Source: CAVWCW01 sp963753615 (lineage in GTDB: Bacteria > Pseudomonadota > Gammaproteobacteria > Chromatiales > Chromatiaceae). Taken from it: DNA of 64,000 bases. The position numbers and the translations under genes were made by a program. Location of the stretch: the NCBI GenBank assembly GCA_963753615.1, contig CAVWCW010000007.1, positions 1 to 64,000 on the forward strand, given 5' to 3'. Of the stretch, positions 54,321 to 63,642 are shown one piece after another. The notes under the pieces were generated by a model. The model was given only the letters and a program-made list of their open reading frames with translations, ran no database searches and had not been told where the DNA came from. The number at the start of each line of letters is the position of its first letter. Positions within the stretch are counted from its first letter, which is position 1.

Positions 54321-55093
54321 CGGACATCGCCCCGCAGGCAGCCCAGCAGCAACTGCAGATCCTGCCAGCTGCGGGCCTTCTGCTCGGGGGAGCGCAGCAG
54401 ATAGGCCGGATGATAGGTCGCCACCAGGGGGGTATCGCTAGAGCCGAAGCGGTGCACACGCCCGCGCAGGCGGCCGATGGTCTCGTGGGTGTGCAGCAGG
54501 TTCTGGGCCGAGATGCGGCCCACGGCCAGGATTGCCTTTGGCGCCAGCAGCTCCAGTTGGCGTTGCAGAAAGGGCCAGCAGCGCAGGGCCTCTTCGGCCT
54601 GGGGATCGCGGTTGCCCGGGGGACGGCACTTGAGGATATTGGCGATATAGACCTGCTCCCTGCGCAGACCTATAGCCAGCAGCATGGCGTTGAGCAACTG
54701 TCCGGCACGGCCGACAAAGGGCTCACCCTGGCGGTCCTCATCGGCCCCGGGGGCCTCGCCGATGATCAACAGGTCGGCATCTTTAGCGCCCACCCCGAAC
54801 ACGGTTTGGGTGCGGGTCTGGTGCAAGCCGCAGGCGCGGCAGGCGACCACCTGCTGACGCAGTTGCGCCCAGCCCAGGCCGCCGACGTGATCGGCGCCTG
54901 TCGGTTGGTGCGGGGCGAGGGCTGACCGGACGGCTGGTGCCGAAGCTTCCACCGCCCCGCACTGCGACGCCGCCTCGGCAATCGGTACGTCAGCTTCCGT
55001 TTCGGAAACCGGCGTCGCCACACCCTGCCCGCGCCGGCACCAGACCTGGACGCCCATGGCCTGCAGATACTCGAGCCGGCGCTGCTCGTCCAT
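54317..55093 (-). CDS. Family 4 uracil-DNA glycosylase
   Basis: A 258-residue enzyme that removes uracil from DNA. Motif A is IIGEAPGADEDRQGEPFVGRAG (about residues 110-131) and motif B is TYHPAYLLRSPE near the C-terminus. Four cysteines for a [4Fe-4S] cluster are suggested by VACRACGLHQTR, ILKCRPPGNRDP and further cysteines. The N-terminal ~70 residues are variable and alanine/proline-rich. It starts at ATG 55093, 23 bases after leuA, and overlaps the GTG of rimI. The open frame continues upstream into leuA only because leuA is frameshifted. Confidence 0.9.
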   Translation of the reverse strand: MDEQRRLEYLQAMGVQVWCRRGQGVATPVSETEADVPIAEAASQCGAVEASAPAVRSALAPHQPTGADHVGGLGWAQLRQQVVACRACGLHQTRTQTVFGVGAKDADLLIIGEAPGADEDRQGEPFVGRAGQLLNAMLLAIGLRREQVYIANILKCRPPGNRDPQAEEALRCWPFLQRQLELLAPKAILAVGRISAQNLLHTHETIGRLRGRVHRFGSSDTPLVATYHPAYLLRSPEQKARSWQDLQLLLGCLRGDVR

Positions 55094-55116
55094 CCGCGCG
55101 CGGTCCCCGTCCCGGC

Positions 55117-56666
55117 TCAGACGTCGCCGCCCTGAGGGTGGGCCCGCTCCAGAGGCCGGAGGATCTTGTTCACCGCATTCAGATAGGCCTTGGCGGAGGC
55201 GATGACGATGTCGGTGTCCGCCCCTTGGCCATTGACGATGCGCCCGCCCTTCTCCAGCCGTACGGTGACCTCGCCCTGGGCATCGGTGCCACTGGTGATA
55301 TTGTTGACCGAGTACAGCTGGAGCTCCGAGCCGCTGTCGACAATGTTCTCGATGGCCTTGAACGACGGCATCCACCGGCCCGCTGCCAAAAGCGGTCCCG
55401 GCCTGCTCGCCGCCATCCACGGCGATCACCAAGTCGGCCTTGGGGGTCTCGCCGGTCTCTGAGCAAACTTTCAGAGAGACCAGCTTGACCCGCTCGTTCT
55501 CGGCCTCGGTGGCGGTGTCCGTGACCAGGGCCTGGAGGTCCTCGTCGAAAATCTCGTGTTTCTTGTCCGCCAGGTCCTTGAAGCGGAAAAAGGCGGCGTT
55601 GAGTTCTTCCTCGACGTCGAACTCGATGCCCAGGTCCTTGAGCCGGGCGCGGAACGCATTGCGCCCGGAGTGCTTTCCCAACACCATGCGGTTCTCGCTC
55701 CATCCCACGTCCTGGGCGCGCATGATCTCGTAGGTCTCGCGGCTCTTGAGCACGCCGTCCTGGTGAATGCCGGACTCGTGGGCGAAGGCATTGGCGCCGA
55801 CGATGGCCTTATTGGGCTGCACCGGAAAGCCGGTAATGCCGGAGACCAGGCGCGAGCAGTTGACGATCTGGGTGGTGTCCAGATCCGGTGTCGCAACCGA
55901 ACAGGCCCTGGCGGGTGCGCACCGCCATCACTACCTCTTCCAGGGCCGCATTGCCGGCCCGCTCGCCGAGGCCGTTGATGGTGCACTCGACCTGGCGCGC
56001 GCCATTGCGCACCGCGGCCAAGGAGTTGGCCACGGCGAGCCCAAGATCGTTGTGGCAGTGCACCGAGAACACCGCTTGATCCGAGTTGGGGATACGCTCG
56101 ATGAGATCGCGAATCAGCTGCCCGAACTCATGCGGCGTGCTGTAACCCACGGTATCCGGGATGTTCAGCGTGCGGGCGCCGGCGTCAATCACCGCCTCCA
56201 ACACGCGGCACAGGAAGTCCGGCTCCGAGCGTCCGGCGTCCTCCGGGGAGAACTCCACGTCATCGGTATAACGCCGGGCCCGCTTGACCGCACGCACCGC
56301 CTGCTCCACCACCTGATCCGGCTGCATGCGCAGCTTCATCTTCATGTGGATCGGCGAAGTGGCGATAAAGGTGTGGATGCGTTTGGAAGCTGCCTCACCG
56401 AGTGCGTCGCCGGCGCGGTCGATGTCCGTGTCCAGGGCCCTGGCCAGACCGCACACGGTGCTTTCTCGCACGCTGCGCGCCACCGCCTGCACCGCCTCGA
56501 AGTCACCCTGGCTGGCGATCGGGAAGCCGGCCTCGATAACATCCACGCGCATCCGCTCCAGGGCCTTGGCGATGCGAACCTTCTCGTCTTTGTTCATGGA
56601 GGCGCCCGGGCTCTGCTCGCCGTCGCGCAAGGTGGTATCGAAAATGATCAATCGGTCGCTATGCAT
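55117..56666 (-). CDS. leuA: 2-isopropylmalate synthase (two frameshifts)
   Basis: The first committed enzyme of leucine synthesis, condensing acetyl-CoA with 2-ketoisovalerate. Seen: the catalytic start IIFDTTLRDGEQSPGASM, the metal-binding VFSVHCHNDLGLAVANS, NGLGERAGNAALEEVVMA, then FAHESGIHQDGVLKSRETYE and the C-terminal regulatory LeuA dimer domain. One extra base near 55884 (after FGCDTG; continues LDTTQIVNCSRLV) and one near 55365 (after GSGPVDAV; continues FKAIENIVDSGSELQLYSVN) break the frame. Repaired it is ~515 residues, the normal size. As the sole leuA visible beside intact ilvBNC, sequence error is a serious possibility. It follows pssA in the minus-strand block. Confidence 0.88.
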
Positions 56667-56969
56667 GGTTTTGCTCCACCCGGGTTCCGGCGTTAGGGTC
56701 GGCCAGGACCAGGGATACTGGGAATTCGGTGGTTGCTCGGGGTGCGTGTTTTTGCCCCCGCCGGGGCCTGTAGAGTAGATGCCCCTCAGGGCAGCAGCAG
56801 AAACTGATCGGATAGCGCGGCAGGCAGGGGCAGGCGCAAATAGCCGGCGCTCCGGTAACGGAGGCTGGGAAATTGGCTCTTTGCGTGACGAAGAATCATT
56901 ACGATTGGGCGCTCAGTTATGATCCGAATATAGCGCATGCCGGAACGCTTGCCAATAGCCACCCGGCTG
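56667..56969. other. Intergenic stretch between pssA and leuA
   Basis: About 300 bases, probably with the leuA promoter. A GC-rich inverted repeat (GCCCCCGCCGGGGC, around 56756-56769) lies about 90 bases ahead of leuA on the minus strand but is not followed by a T-run in that direction, so I do not call an attenuator. Confidence 0.4.
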
Positions 56970-57749
56970 TCACGACCCTGCCTCCGAGTTGCCGCCACGC
57001 TGACGGACTTTGGCGCGACGCTTGCGCAGGTAGACCAGGGTCAGCACAGGCCCGGACAGAGCATAGATCAGAAAGCCGAGAAACAGCACCAGCGGCGGCT
57101 GCATGAACACCACCGCCAGGCCCAGCATCAACACCACCGCGACAATGAACGGGATACGGCCCTGGAAATCGATCTGCTTGAAGCTGTGGTAGCGGAAGTT
57201 GCTCACCATCAGCAGGCCGACCAGGGTGATCAGTACGCTGGCGGGCCAGGCCAGGTCAGTGCCCACCAGCCCATAGTCAACGCCGACCCAGACGCTGCCG
57301 GCAATGATCGCCGCCGCCGAGGGGCTGGGCAGGCCCTGGAAGTAACGCTTGTCGGCGATACCGATCTGGGTATTGAAGCGGGCCAGGCGCAGCGCGGTCC
57401 CGGCGGCGAAGACGAAAGCCGCCATCCAACCCACCTTGCCGAGCCCGGACAGGGCCCAGTGGAACATCACCAGAGACGGCCCCAGACCGAAGGCCACCAT
57501 GTCCGAGAGGCTATCGTACTCGGCCCCGAAGTCGCTCTGGGTGTGGGTCAGGCGAGCCACCCGCCCGTCCAGGGTATCCATGATCATGGCCACGAAGATG
57601 GCCACTGCGGCGGCCTCAAAACGGCCGCTGGCCGCCGCCACAACGGCGTAGAAGCCGGAAAACAGCGTGGCGGTGGTGAACAGGTTGGGCAGCAGGTAGA
57701 TACCGCGCCGCCGCTTGCGTACAGCCTCCGGTGACTCCTGCTCAGTCAT
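56970..57749 (-). CDS. pssA: CDP-diacylglycerol-serine O-phosphatidyltransferase
   Basis: A 259-residue membrane enzyme that makes phosphatidylserine, precursor of phosphatidylethanolamine. It has the CDP-alcohol phosphotransferase motif DTLDGRVARLTHTQSDFGAE followed by YDSLSD (DGx2ARx8Gx3Dx3D), the basic N-terminus RKRRRGIYLLPNLFTTATLFSG and about seven membrane helices. It belongs to the integral-membrane (Bacillus-like) type rather than the peripheral E. coli type. The location directly behind ilvC and before leuA is a known gammaproteobacterial arrangement. I start at MTEQES; an in-frame ATG lies 11 codons upstream. Confidence 0.93.
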   Translation of the reverse strand: MTEQESPEAVRKRRRGIYLLPNLFTTATLFSGFYAVVAAASGRFEAAAVAIFVAMIMDTLDGRVARLTHTQSDFGAEYDSLSDMVAFGLGPSLVMFHWALSGLGKVGWMAAFVFAAGTALRLARFNTQIGIADKRYFQGLPSPSAAAIIAGSVWVGVDYGLVGTDLAWPASVLITLVGLLMVSNFRYHSFKQIDFQGRIPFIVAVVLMLGLAVVFMQPPLVLFLGFLIYALSGPVLTLVYLRKRRAKVRQRGGNSEAGS

Positions 57750-57818
57750 GGCTCTTACCTTTTCCGACGGCGCCGCAAACAAATCGGGCGGCCTAAGCCG
57801 CCCGGTCTCCGGTCCCGT

Positions 57819-58841
57819 TCAGTTGCGGCTCTTGTCGACGATCTTGTTGGCTTTGATCCAGGGCATCATGTCGCGCAGGCGGCCTCCGACCTCTTCGATC
57901 TGGTGCTCGCGGCCGATGCGCCGCTTGGCCTTGAGGGTGGCCTGACCGGCTAGGTTCTCCTGGATGAACTCACGGGCAAACTCGCCGTTCTGGATCTCGC
58001 CCAGGATGCGGCCCATCTCGGCCTTGGTCTCGGCGTTGATTACGCGCGGGCCGCGGGTCAGATCGCCGTATTCGGCGGTATTGGAGATCGAGTAACGCAT
58101 ATTGGCGATACCACCCTCGTACATCAGATCGACGATCAGCTTGAGCTCATGCAGACACTCGAAGTAGGCCATCTCGGGGGCGTAACCGGCCTCTACCAGC
58201 GTCTCGAAACCGGCCTGCACCAGAGCGGTAGCACCGCCGCAGAGCACTGCCTGCTCGCCGAACAGGTCGGTCTCGGTCTCTTCCCGGAAGCTGGTCTCGA
58301 TCACCCCGGCACGGCCGCCGCCGTTGGCGGAGGCGTAGGACAGGGCCAAATCCTTGGCCTGGCCGGAGGCGTCCTGGTAGACCGCGATCAAGCTCGGCAC
58401 GCCGCCGCCTTGGGTGTAGGTGGAGCGCACCAGGTGGCCCGGACCCTTAGGGGCGACCATGATCACGTCCAGGTCCTCGCGAGGCACGATCTGTTCGAAG
58501 TGGATATTGAAGCCGTGCGCGAAGGCCAGGGCTGCGCCCTGCTTGATATTGGGTTCTATCAGGTCGCGATAGAGGCGGGCCTGATGCTCGTCCGGGGCCA
58601 GAATCATGACCACATCGGCGTCGTGGGCCGCCTTCTCGATCGGCTGAACGTCAAGGCCGGCGGCCTCGGCCTTGACGGCGGAAGCGGAGCCGGCACGCAG
58701 ACCGACGGTGACCTGCACCCCCGACTCCTTGAGATTATTGGCGTGGGCGTGGCCCTGGGAGCCATATCCGATAATGGTGACCTTCTTGCTCTGGATCAGG
58801 GACAGGTCCGCGTCTTTATCGTAGTAAATGTTCAGTGCCAT
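57819..58841 (-). CDS. ilvC: Ketol-acid reductoisomerase (class I)
   Basis: A 340-residue enzyme converting acetolactate to dihydroxyisovalerate with NADPH and Mg. Seen: the Rossmann motif IIGYGSQGHAHANNLKESG (about residues 23-41), ILAPDEHQARLY, MVAPKGPGHLVRSTY, the metal-binding ETSFREETETDLFGEQAVLCGG (~190-211) and the C-terminal knot KAKRRIGREHQIEEVGGRLR. It is of the usual short proteobacterial class, unlike the broken paralog at 3398. It follows ilvN by 56 bases. The length is normal. Confidence 0.97.
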   Translation of the reverse strand: MALNIYYDKDADLSLIQSKKVTIIGYGSQGHAHANNLKESGVQVTVGLRAGSASAVKAEAAGLDVQPIEKAAHDADVVMILAPDEHQARLYRDLIEPNIKQGAALAFAHGFNIHFEQIVPREDLDVIMVAPKGPGHLVRSTYTQGGGVPSLIAVYQDASGQAKDLALSYASANGGGRAGVIETSFREETETDLFGEQAVLCGGATALVQAGFETLVEAGYAPEMAYFECLHELKLIVDLMYEGGIANMRYSISNTAEYGDLTRGPRVINAETKAEMGRILGEIQNGEFAREFIQENLAGQATLKAKRRIGREHQIEEVGGRLRDMMPWIKANKIVDKSRN

Positions 58842-58897
58842 GGCTGCTTGCTCTTGTTCGTTAACTGGGTTGAATTCGGTTGCTGGAGCGCGCGGAC

Positions 58898-59389
58898 TCA
58901 GAGGCCCAGGCCCTTGGGGCCGCGGGCGATGCCGGAGGGCCCGGAGCGCACCATCTCGACGATCAGGTCCTCGCTCAGGGTCCGCAGGAAGGCATCCAGT
59001 TTGTTGGCGGAGCCGGTCAGCTCGACTACGTAACTGACATCGGTGACGTCGATGATCTTGGCCCGGAAGATGTCCGCCAGGCGCTTGACCTCCTCGCGCC
59101 CGGCCTTCTCAGCCTTGACCTTGACCATCATCATCTCCCGCTCGATGTGCTCACGCTCGGAAAGGTCCAGCAGTTTGACCACATCCACCAGCTTGTTGAG
59201 CTGCTTGGTGATCTGCTCGACGATTTCCTCGCTACCGACGGTGACCAAGGTCATGCGCGACAAGGTGGGGTCCTCGGTGGGGGCGACCGTCAGGGACTCG
59301 ATATTGTAGCCGCGGGCGGAGAACAGGCCAGCCACCCGCGACAAGGCCCCGGACTCGTTCTCCAGCAGGATGGAAATTATGTGTCTCAT
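58898..59389 (-). CDS. ilvN: Acetolactate synthase small (regulatory) subunit
   Basis: A 163-residue protein of the IlvN/IlvH type. It has an N-terminal ACT domain (MRHIISILLENESGALSRVAGLFSARGYNIESLTV, residues 1-35 and on to ~75) that binds valine for feedback control, and the C-terminal ALS small-subunit domain (~85-160). It confers activity and valine sensitivity on IlvB. It starts two bases after ilvB, so the two subunits are made together. The length equals IlvH. Confidence 0.97.
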   Translation of the reverse strand: MRHIISILLENESGALSRVAGLFSARGYNIESLTVAPTEDPTLSRMTLVTVGSEEIVEQITKQLNKLVDVVKLLDLSEREHIEREMMMVKVKAEKAGREEVKRLADIFRAKIIDVTDVSYVVELTGSANKLDAFLRTLSEDLIVEMVRSGPSGIARGPKGLGL

Positions 59390-59391
59390 GC

Positions 59392-61107
59392 TCAGGCCAG
59401 CTCCGTTACCGGGGACAGGTACATCTCGTGGTGGCCCTTGCCCATCTCTATCATTGGGTAGACGTTCTCCGCCGGGTCCACGACCACGTCCATGAACACC
59501 AGGCGGTCTTTCATCGAGAAAGCCTCGCGCATGGCCGCCTCCAGGTCGCCGGGCTTGTCCACCTTCATGCCGACGTGGCCGAAACTCTCCGCCAGTTTGA
59601 CGAAGTCCGGCAGGGCATCGACATAGGAGTGGGAATAGCGGCTCTCGTAGAAGAACTCCTGCCACTGCCGAACCATGCCCATGTAGCCGTTGTTGAGCAG
59701 GATGATCTTGACCGGCAACCCGTATTGCTTGCAGGTCGCCAATTCCTGGATACACATCTGTATCGAGGCCTCGCCGGTGACACAGGCCACATCGGCGTCA
59801 GGATAGGCCAGCTTGACGCCCATCGCCGCAGGCAGGCCGAAACCCATGGTGCCCAGGCCGCCGGAATTGATCCAACGCCGCGGCTTGTCGAAGCCGTAGA
59901 ACTGGGCGGCGAACATCTGATGCTGGCCGACATCCGAGGTGACGAAGGCATCCCCCTTGGTTACCTGGTGCAGGGTCTCGATCGCAAACTGGGGCTTGAT
60001 CAGCTCGCTGTGGCGGTCGTACTTGAGGCAATTCATGCCGCGCCACTTGCGGATCTGGTCCCACCAGGGATCGATGTTCGCGGCCCCGTCGCCGGCCTTG
60101 GAAGAAAGCAGCTTGAGCATGTCCTTGAGCACGCTCTTGACCGGCCCGACGATGGGCACGTCGACGCGCACGTTCTTGGAGATCGAGGCCGGGTCGACGT
60201 CGATGTGGATGATGGTGGCATTCGGGCAGAAGTGCTTGACATTGCCGGTGACCCGGTCGTCGAAGCGGGCGCCGATGGCGATCAGCACGTCGGTCTCGTG
60301 CATCGCCATATTCGCCTCATAGGTACCATGCATGCCGAGCATGCCGAGGAACTGCCGGTCGCTCGACGGATAGGCTCCGAGCCCCATCAGGGTGCTGGTG
60401 ATCGGGAAGCCGGTGGCGCGCACCAACTCGGTGAGTTCTTCGCTGGCGCCCCCCAGCACCACCCCGCCACCGGTGTACAGCACCGGCCGCTCGGCTTTGC
60501 GCATCAGGTCCACCGCCCGCTTGATCTGCAGCATGTGCCCCTTGGTAACCGGATTGTAGGAGCGCATCTCGATCCGCTTCGGGTATTCGTAGGGGATCTT
60601 GACATTGGGGTCGGTGACGTCCTTGGGGATGTCCACCACCACCGGACCGGGACGCCCGGAGGTGGCGATATAGAACGCCTTCTTCATGGTCACGGCCAGG
60701 TCACGCACGTCCTTGACCAGGAAGTTGTGCTTGACGCAGGGGCGGGTGATGCCCACCGTATCCACCTCCTGGAAGGCATCGCTGCCGATCACAGGGGTCG
60801 GGACCTGACCGGTCAGCACCACCAGGGGGATCGAATCCAGGTGGGCGGTGGCGATGCCGGTGACCGCATTGGTCGCCCCAGGCCCCGAGGTAACCAGACA
60901 AACGCCGGGCTTCCCGGTGGCCCGGGCATAGCCGTCGGCGGCATGGGTCGCCCCCTGCTCGTGACGCACCAGGATGTGCTGTACCTCTTGCTGCTGGAAC
61001 AGCGCGTCGTAGATATGCAGAACAGACCCGCCGGGGTAGCCGAATACAAATTCGACTCCCTCGTCCCGCAGACACTGAACGACGATTTCGGCCCCACTCA
61101 ATTCCAC
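59392..61107 (-). CDS. ilvB: Acetolactate synthase large (catalytic) subunit
   Basis: A 571-residue thiamine-diphosphate enzyme catalysing the first common step of valine, leucine and isoleucine synthesis. It has the N-terminal GVEFVFGYPGGSVLHIYDALF with the catalytic glutamate region around HEQGATHAADGYARATG, the FAD-type central domain, and the TPP motif VACVTGEASIQMCIQELATCKQYGLPVKIILLNN (GDx variant GEAS). I choose the GTG at 61107 (VELSGAEIV) because GGAGGT lies seven bases upstream and the family normally begins here. An ATG at 61200 would add a 31-residue unrelated extension. The motif GEAS in place of the common GDGS/GDAS is unusual but conservative. Confidence 0.95.
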   Translation of the reverse strand: MELSGAEIVVQCLRDEGVEFVFGYPGGSVLHIYDALFQQQEVQHILVRHEQGATHAADGYARATGKPGVCLVTSGPGATNAVTGIATAHLDSIPLVVLTGQVPTPVIGSDAFQEVDTVGITRPCVKHNFLVKDVRDLAVTMKKAFYIATSGRPGPVVVDIPKDVTDPNVKIPYEYPKRIEMRSYNPVTKGHMLQIKRAVDLMRKAERPVLYTGGGVVLGGASEELTELVRATGFPITSTLMGLGAYPSSDRQFLGMLGMHGTYEANMAMHETDVLIAIGARFDDRVTGNVKHFCPNATIIHIDVDPASISKNVRVDVPIVGPVKSVLKDMLKLLSSKAGDGAANIDPWWDQIRKWRGMNCLKYDRHSELIKPQFAIETLHQVTKGDAFVTSDVGQHQMFAAQFYGFDKPRRWINSGGLGTMGFGLPAAMGVKLAYPDADVACVTGEASIQMCIQELATCKQYGLPVKIILLNNGYMGMVRQWQEFFYESRYSHSYVDALPDFVKLAESFGHVGMKVDKPGDLEAAMREAFSMKDRLVFMDVVVDPAENVYPMIEMGKGHHEMYLSPVTELA

Positions 61108-61334
61108 GTCAGCCACCTCCAGCGCAATTGGTTCATCGGGATTAGCCCCTTGGTTCGGTCGGGATCGGCCCGTAGTCGCCCCGGGACTTTTCAGAACCAA
61201 TATCGGAACCGGGCAACCTACTAATATTTCCGCTCCAGGTCAAGCCGGAGGGACGGCCGATCGGCATTGCAGCGCCAGCCGAGCCGGCTATGATTGGTCC
61301 AGCATTGCGTTCACCCCCGTTAAGGAGATAGCCC

Positions 61335-61676
61335 ATGCCCCTGCTCAGCATAAAAACCAACCAGCCCGCCCCGGCGAACCAAGACCAGGCACTGCGCGAG
61401 ATCTCCGCCGCTGTCGCCAAAATGCTCGGCAAGCCCGAGCGCTACGTGATGGTGAGCCTGGACCCCGGGCGTCCGATGCTGTTCGCCGGCGACGGCGCCC
61501 CGCTGGCCTACCTGGAACTCAAGAGCATCGGCCTGCCTGAGGACCGCACCCGCGACTTCAGCGCCGCTCTCTGCGGGCTGATGCAGGCCCAACTCGGCAT
61601 CGCTCCGGAACGGGTCTACATCGAATTCTCAGGTGCCGCCCGCCACCTCTGGGGATGGGACGGGGCGACCTTCTAA
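61335..61676 (+). CDS. MIF/phenylpyruvate tautomerase family protein
   Basis: A 113-residue protein of the macrophage-migration-inhibitory-factor fold. The N-terminal Pro after Met (MPLLSIKTN) is the catalytic base, and the conserved RYVMVSLDPGRPMLFAG and ERVYIEFSGAARHLWGWDGATF are typical of the family. It probably tautomerises phenylpyruvate-like enols; the physiological role in bacteria is uncertain. TTAAGGAGAT precedes the ATG. It is divergent from ilvB with a 227-base gap. Confidence 0.9.
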   Translation: MPLLSIKTNQPAPANQDQALREISAAVAKMLGKPERYVMVSLDPGRPMLFAGDGAPLAYLELKSIGLPEDRTRDFSAALCGLMQAQLGIAPERVYIEFSGAARHLWGWDGATF

Positions 61677-61731
61677 GGCACTCGCCGCAGGGGCCCGGCC
61701 CAGAGGTGCGTGGCACCCTCAACCAGAGCGG

Positions 61732-62769
61732 TTACAGGTAGCGCGAGCGCACCAGGCCCTGGGCCGGTTCCAGGGCGTCGTCGCCACGCCGCTCCCAGAG
61801 CGCCAACAACTGGCCAGCCAGCCCCTCCCAGTGCTCCCTGCCCTGGCGCGCCAGGGCCCGCAGGGGCTCCAGGTCTCGGCTCGCCAGCCAGCCTCGGTAG
61901 GCCGATTCCAGGCTGGGGAAGATTTCGCGCCGCATATGGCTGAGATTGCCGATATAAAAGTGCAGGGACTCCGGCCGCCCCTGCTCCAGCAGCGCCGGCA
62001 GGGTCGACAGGCAGTCGGCCAGGTGGTCGCGCACCGCCCGCAGCATCAACTCCAGCGGGGTGTGGGCAAACGCCAACAGCATGCGATTCCAGCCGTCCCC
62101 CAGGGCGAGGCCGGCATGGAACTCGCCGATCTCGTGCAGCAGCACCATCTCCAACTCGGTATCGGTCATGCGCTCCAGGGACTGCTCCAGGGCGCCCTCG
62201 AAGTCGTAGCAAGCAAAGGCCCGGCCCAAGGCGTTGTCGGGTCGACTCCAGCGCCAGCTTTCGAGCTTTTCCCACAGCAGACGACGCAGGGATTCACGGC
62301 GCACGAAGACCCGCCCCTCACGCATCATGGCCGGAGGCGCGGCCAGGTCCCGAGCCAGCTCTCGCCCAGCCACGTAGACTGAGAAACCGTCGAGTTCCTC
62401 GCTGCGCTCTAGCTCCGCGAGAAAGAAATGTGCATTGCCGCCGTGACCGAGCCCGCCACTGTAGACCAACCCGCGTGGAGAAAGCGCCCGATTGATGCCT
62501 TCGGCATCGAACGGGTCGTAGCAGCGGCCGGCGATTGCGAGCTCCGCATACTCGGCTTCGGCCAAGTCATCCCAACGCTGCTCGCGGACACTGAGCCAGT
62601 CGCCCACAGCCTGCTTGGGCAAGTGGGCGGAAAACGGCAGCCCTTGCTCCCAGCGGTAGTATTCCCGCATTTTCATCAAGTAGGTGCAGAGCGTGAATTC
62701 GGCGCCGTGCCGGGCGTCCGCCACGTCGCAATTGTGCTGAACACGCTGCTTCAAATCCGCTACCTGCAT
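61732..62769 (-). CDS. Conserved uncharacterised protein (Sfum_1244-like)
   Basis: A 345-residue cytoplasmic protein with no signal peptide or membrane segment. Its N-terminus LKQRVQHNCDVADARHGAEFTLCTYLMKMREYYRWE fits, as I recall it, a conserved family labelled Sfum_1244 in sulfur-associated proteobacteria; the function is unknown. Invariant-looking features include FFLAELERSEE, a HEIGEFHAG motif (about residues 225-233, possible metal ligands) and LHFYIGNLSHMRREIFPSLE. It is divergent from the gene at 62909 across a 139-base gap containing an AT-rich palindrome, so the two may be co-regulated. Confidence 0.7.
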   Translation of the reverse strand: MQVADLKQRVQHNCDVADARHGAEFTLCTYLMKMREYYRWEQGLPFSAHLPKQAVGDWLSVREQRWDDLAEAEYAELAIAGRCYDPFDAEGINRALSPRGLVYSGGLGHGGNAHFFLAELERSEELDGFSVYVAGRELARDLAAPPAMMREGRVFVRRESLRRLLWEKLESWRWSRPDNALGRAFACYDFEGALEQSLERMTDTELEMVLLHEIGEFHAGLALGDGWNRMLLAFAHTPLELMLRAVRDHLADCLSTLPALLEQGRPESLHFYIGNLSHMRREIFPSLESAYRGWLASRDLEPLRALARQGREHWEGLAGQLLALWERRGDDALEPAQGLVRSRYL

Positions 62770-62816
62770 CCTGCCGCCCCCTGCCCGGGCTATGCAACCC
62801 GGCTATACCCAAGTAA

Positions 62817-62829
62817 AATACTAAGTATT
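62817..62829. promoter_or_regulatory. Palindrome AATACTAAGTATT in divergent promoter region
   Basis: Perfect six-base arms around one A, 48 bases ahead of the minus-strand gene start and 80 bases before the plus-strand gene start. It is a candidate operator shared by both genes; the regulator is unknown. Confidence 0.45.
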
Positions 62830-62908
62830 AAGCGACAGATTAGCACGCCGGCCGCGCAGCTGCCAAGCCCGCACCGGCGACTACTCAAACCCACAGGAGG
62901 AGCAAGTA

Positions 62909-63463
62909 TTGGCACTGCGAATCAAGAGCCGCTGGCACGACGACGGGGCCGAGCGCTCGCTGGCGGAGATAGGCGGCGCGCTCGCGTTCATCGCCTGGCG
63001 CATCGCCCTGGACAAGGCGATCACGCTTCACGGCGAGGACTTCGTCTACGAGTCGGACCGCCAACGCATCGGCGTGATCTCGGAATACCTCTACTTCGAG
63101 ATCCAATTGGTGGACCGCATCACCCACGAGATGCTGGACCCGGAGCAGAGACGCACCTTGATTACCCAGCTGGCCCTGCGCCTGGCCGGTCACATGCAAG
63201 AGAACGCTGAGGAACTACTGGGCCCCGGAGACTACGGTAAGCCTTTCATCGAAGGCCTGAACCAGCGCAGCGGCGAATATGCCGAGCTCGGGTTCAACGA
63301 AGACGGCCCGAGCTACCCCTTTTTGCGCCATCTCGGCTACGAGATCCAGGGCATGATGGGGGAGCGGCGAGAGAACCGCTGGGTGATCGATCAGGTGATG
63401 GACCGGGACGGTCCAGAGGTGGCCAACCGCTTGCGCCGCGCGACATTGGACCTGTTTGAGTAG
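62909..63463 (+). CDS. Conserved uncharacterised protein
   Basis: A 184-residue soluble, acidic, mostly helical protein with no recognised domain. It contains AEIGGALAFIAWRIALDKAI near the start and the C-terminal GYEIQGMMGERRENRWVIDQVMDRDGPEVAN. The start is TTG at 62909, supported by CACAGGAGGAGC just upstream; no ATG fits. It is divergent from the Sfum_1244-like gene and may work with it. A hemerythrin- or ferritin-like helical bundle is conceivable from the spaced E/H residues but is not shown. Confidence 0.65.
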   Translation: MALRIKSRWHDDGAERSLAEIGGALAFIAWRIALDKAITLHGEDFVYESDRQRIGVISEYLYFEIQLVDRITHEMLDPEQRRTLITQLALRLAGHMQENAEELLGPGDYGKPFIEGLNQRSGEYAELGFNEDGPSYPFLRHLGYEIQGMMGERRENRWVIDQVMDRDGPEVANRLRRATLDLFE

Positions 63464-63582
63464 GTCTTGCGGGGGAGGCCTAGCGATCGTCAACCGCCCC
63501 AGAAATTTTCATGGGGGGCGAAATCAAACCGCCTGTCCGAGAGCCGCGGTGCAACAAAACCAAGGGCCGCGTGGTTCAGCGG

Positions 63583-63612
63583 GCAAAAAAAGAAAAGCGG
63601 GTAGAACCCGCC
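63583..63612 (-). terminator. Rho-independent terminator of the small acidic gene
   Basis: On the minus strand GCGGGTTCTACCCGC is followed by TTTTCTTTTTTTG, a strong stem and T-run 31 bases after the stop at 63643. On the plus strand the same hairpin has a weaker CTTTCT tail and could also end transcription from 62909. Confidence 0.85.
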
Positions 63613-63642
63613 TTTCTCCAGGGAAGCTCGGTGGGACTGGAC

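Noticed and set aside
56756..56998. leu leader peptide and attenuator ahead of leuA
   Set aside because: A short frame ends in FLLLP and a GC hairpin follows, but there are only three adjacent Leu codons and no T-run after the stem on the minus strand.
59428..61224. 598-residue frame antisense to ilvB
   Set aside because: It is a shadow of the well-conserved acetolactate synthase gene.
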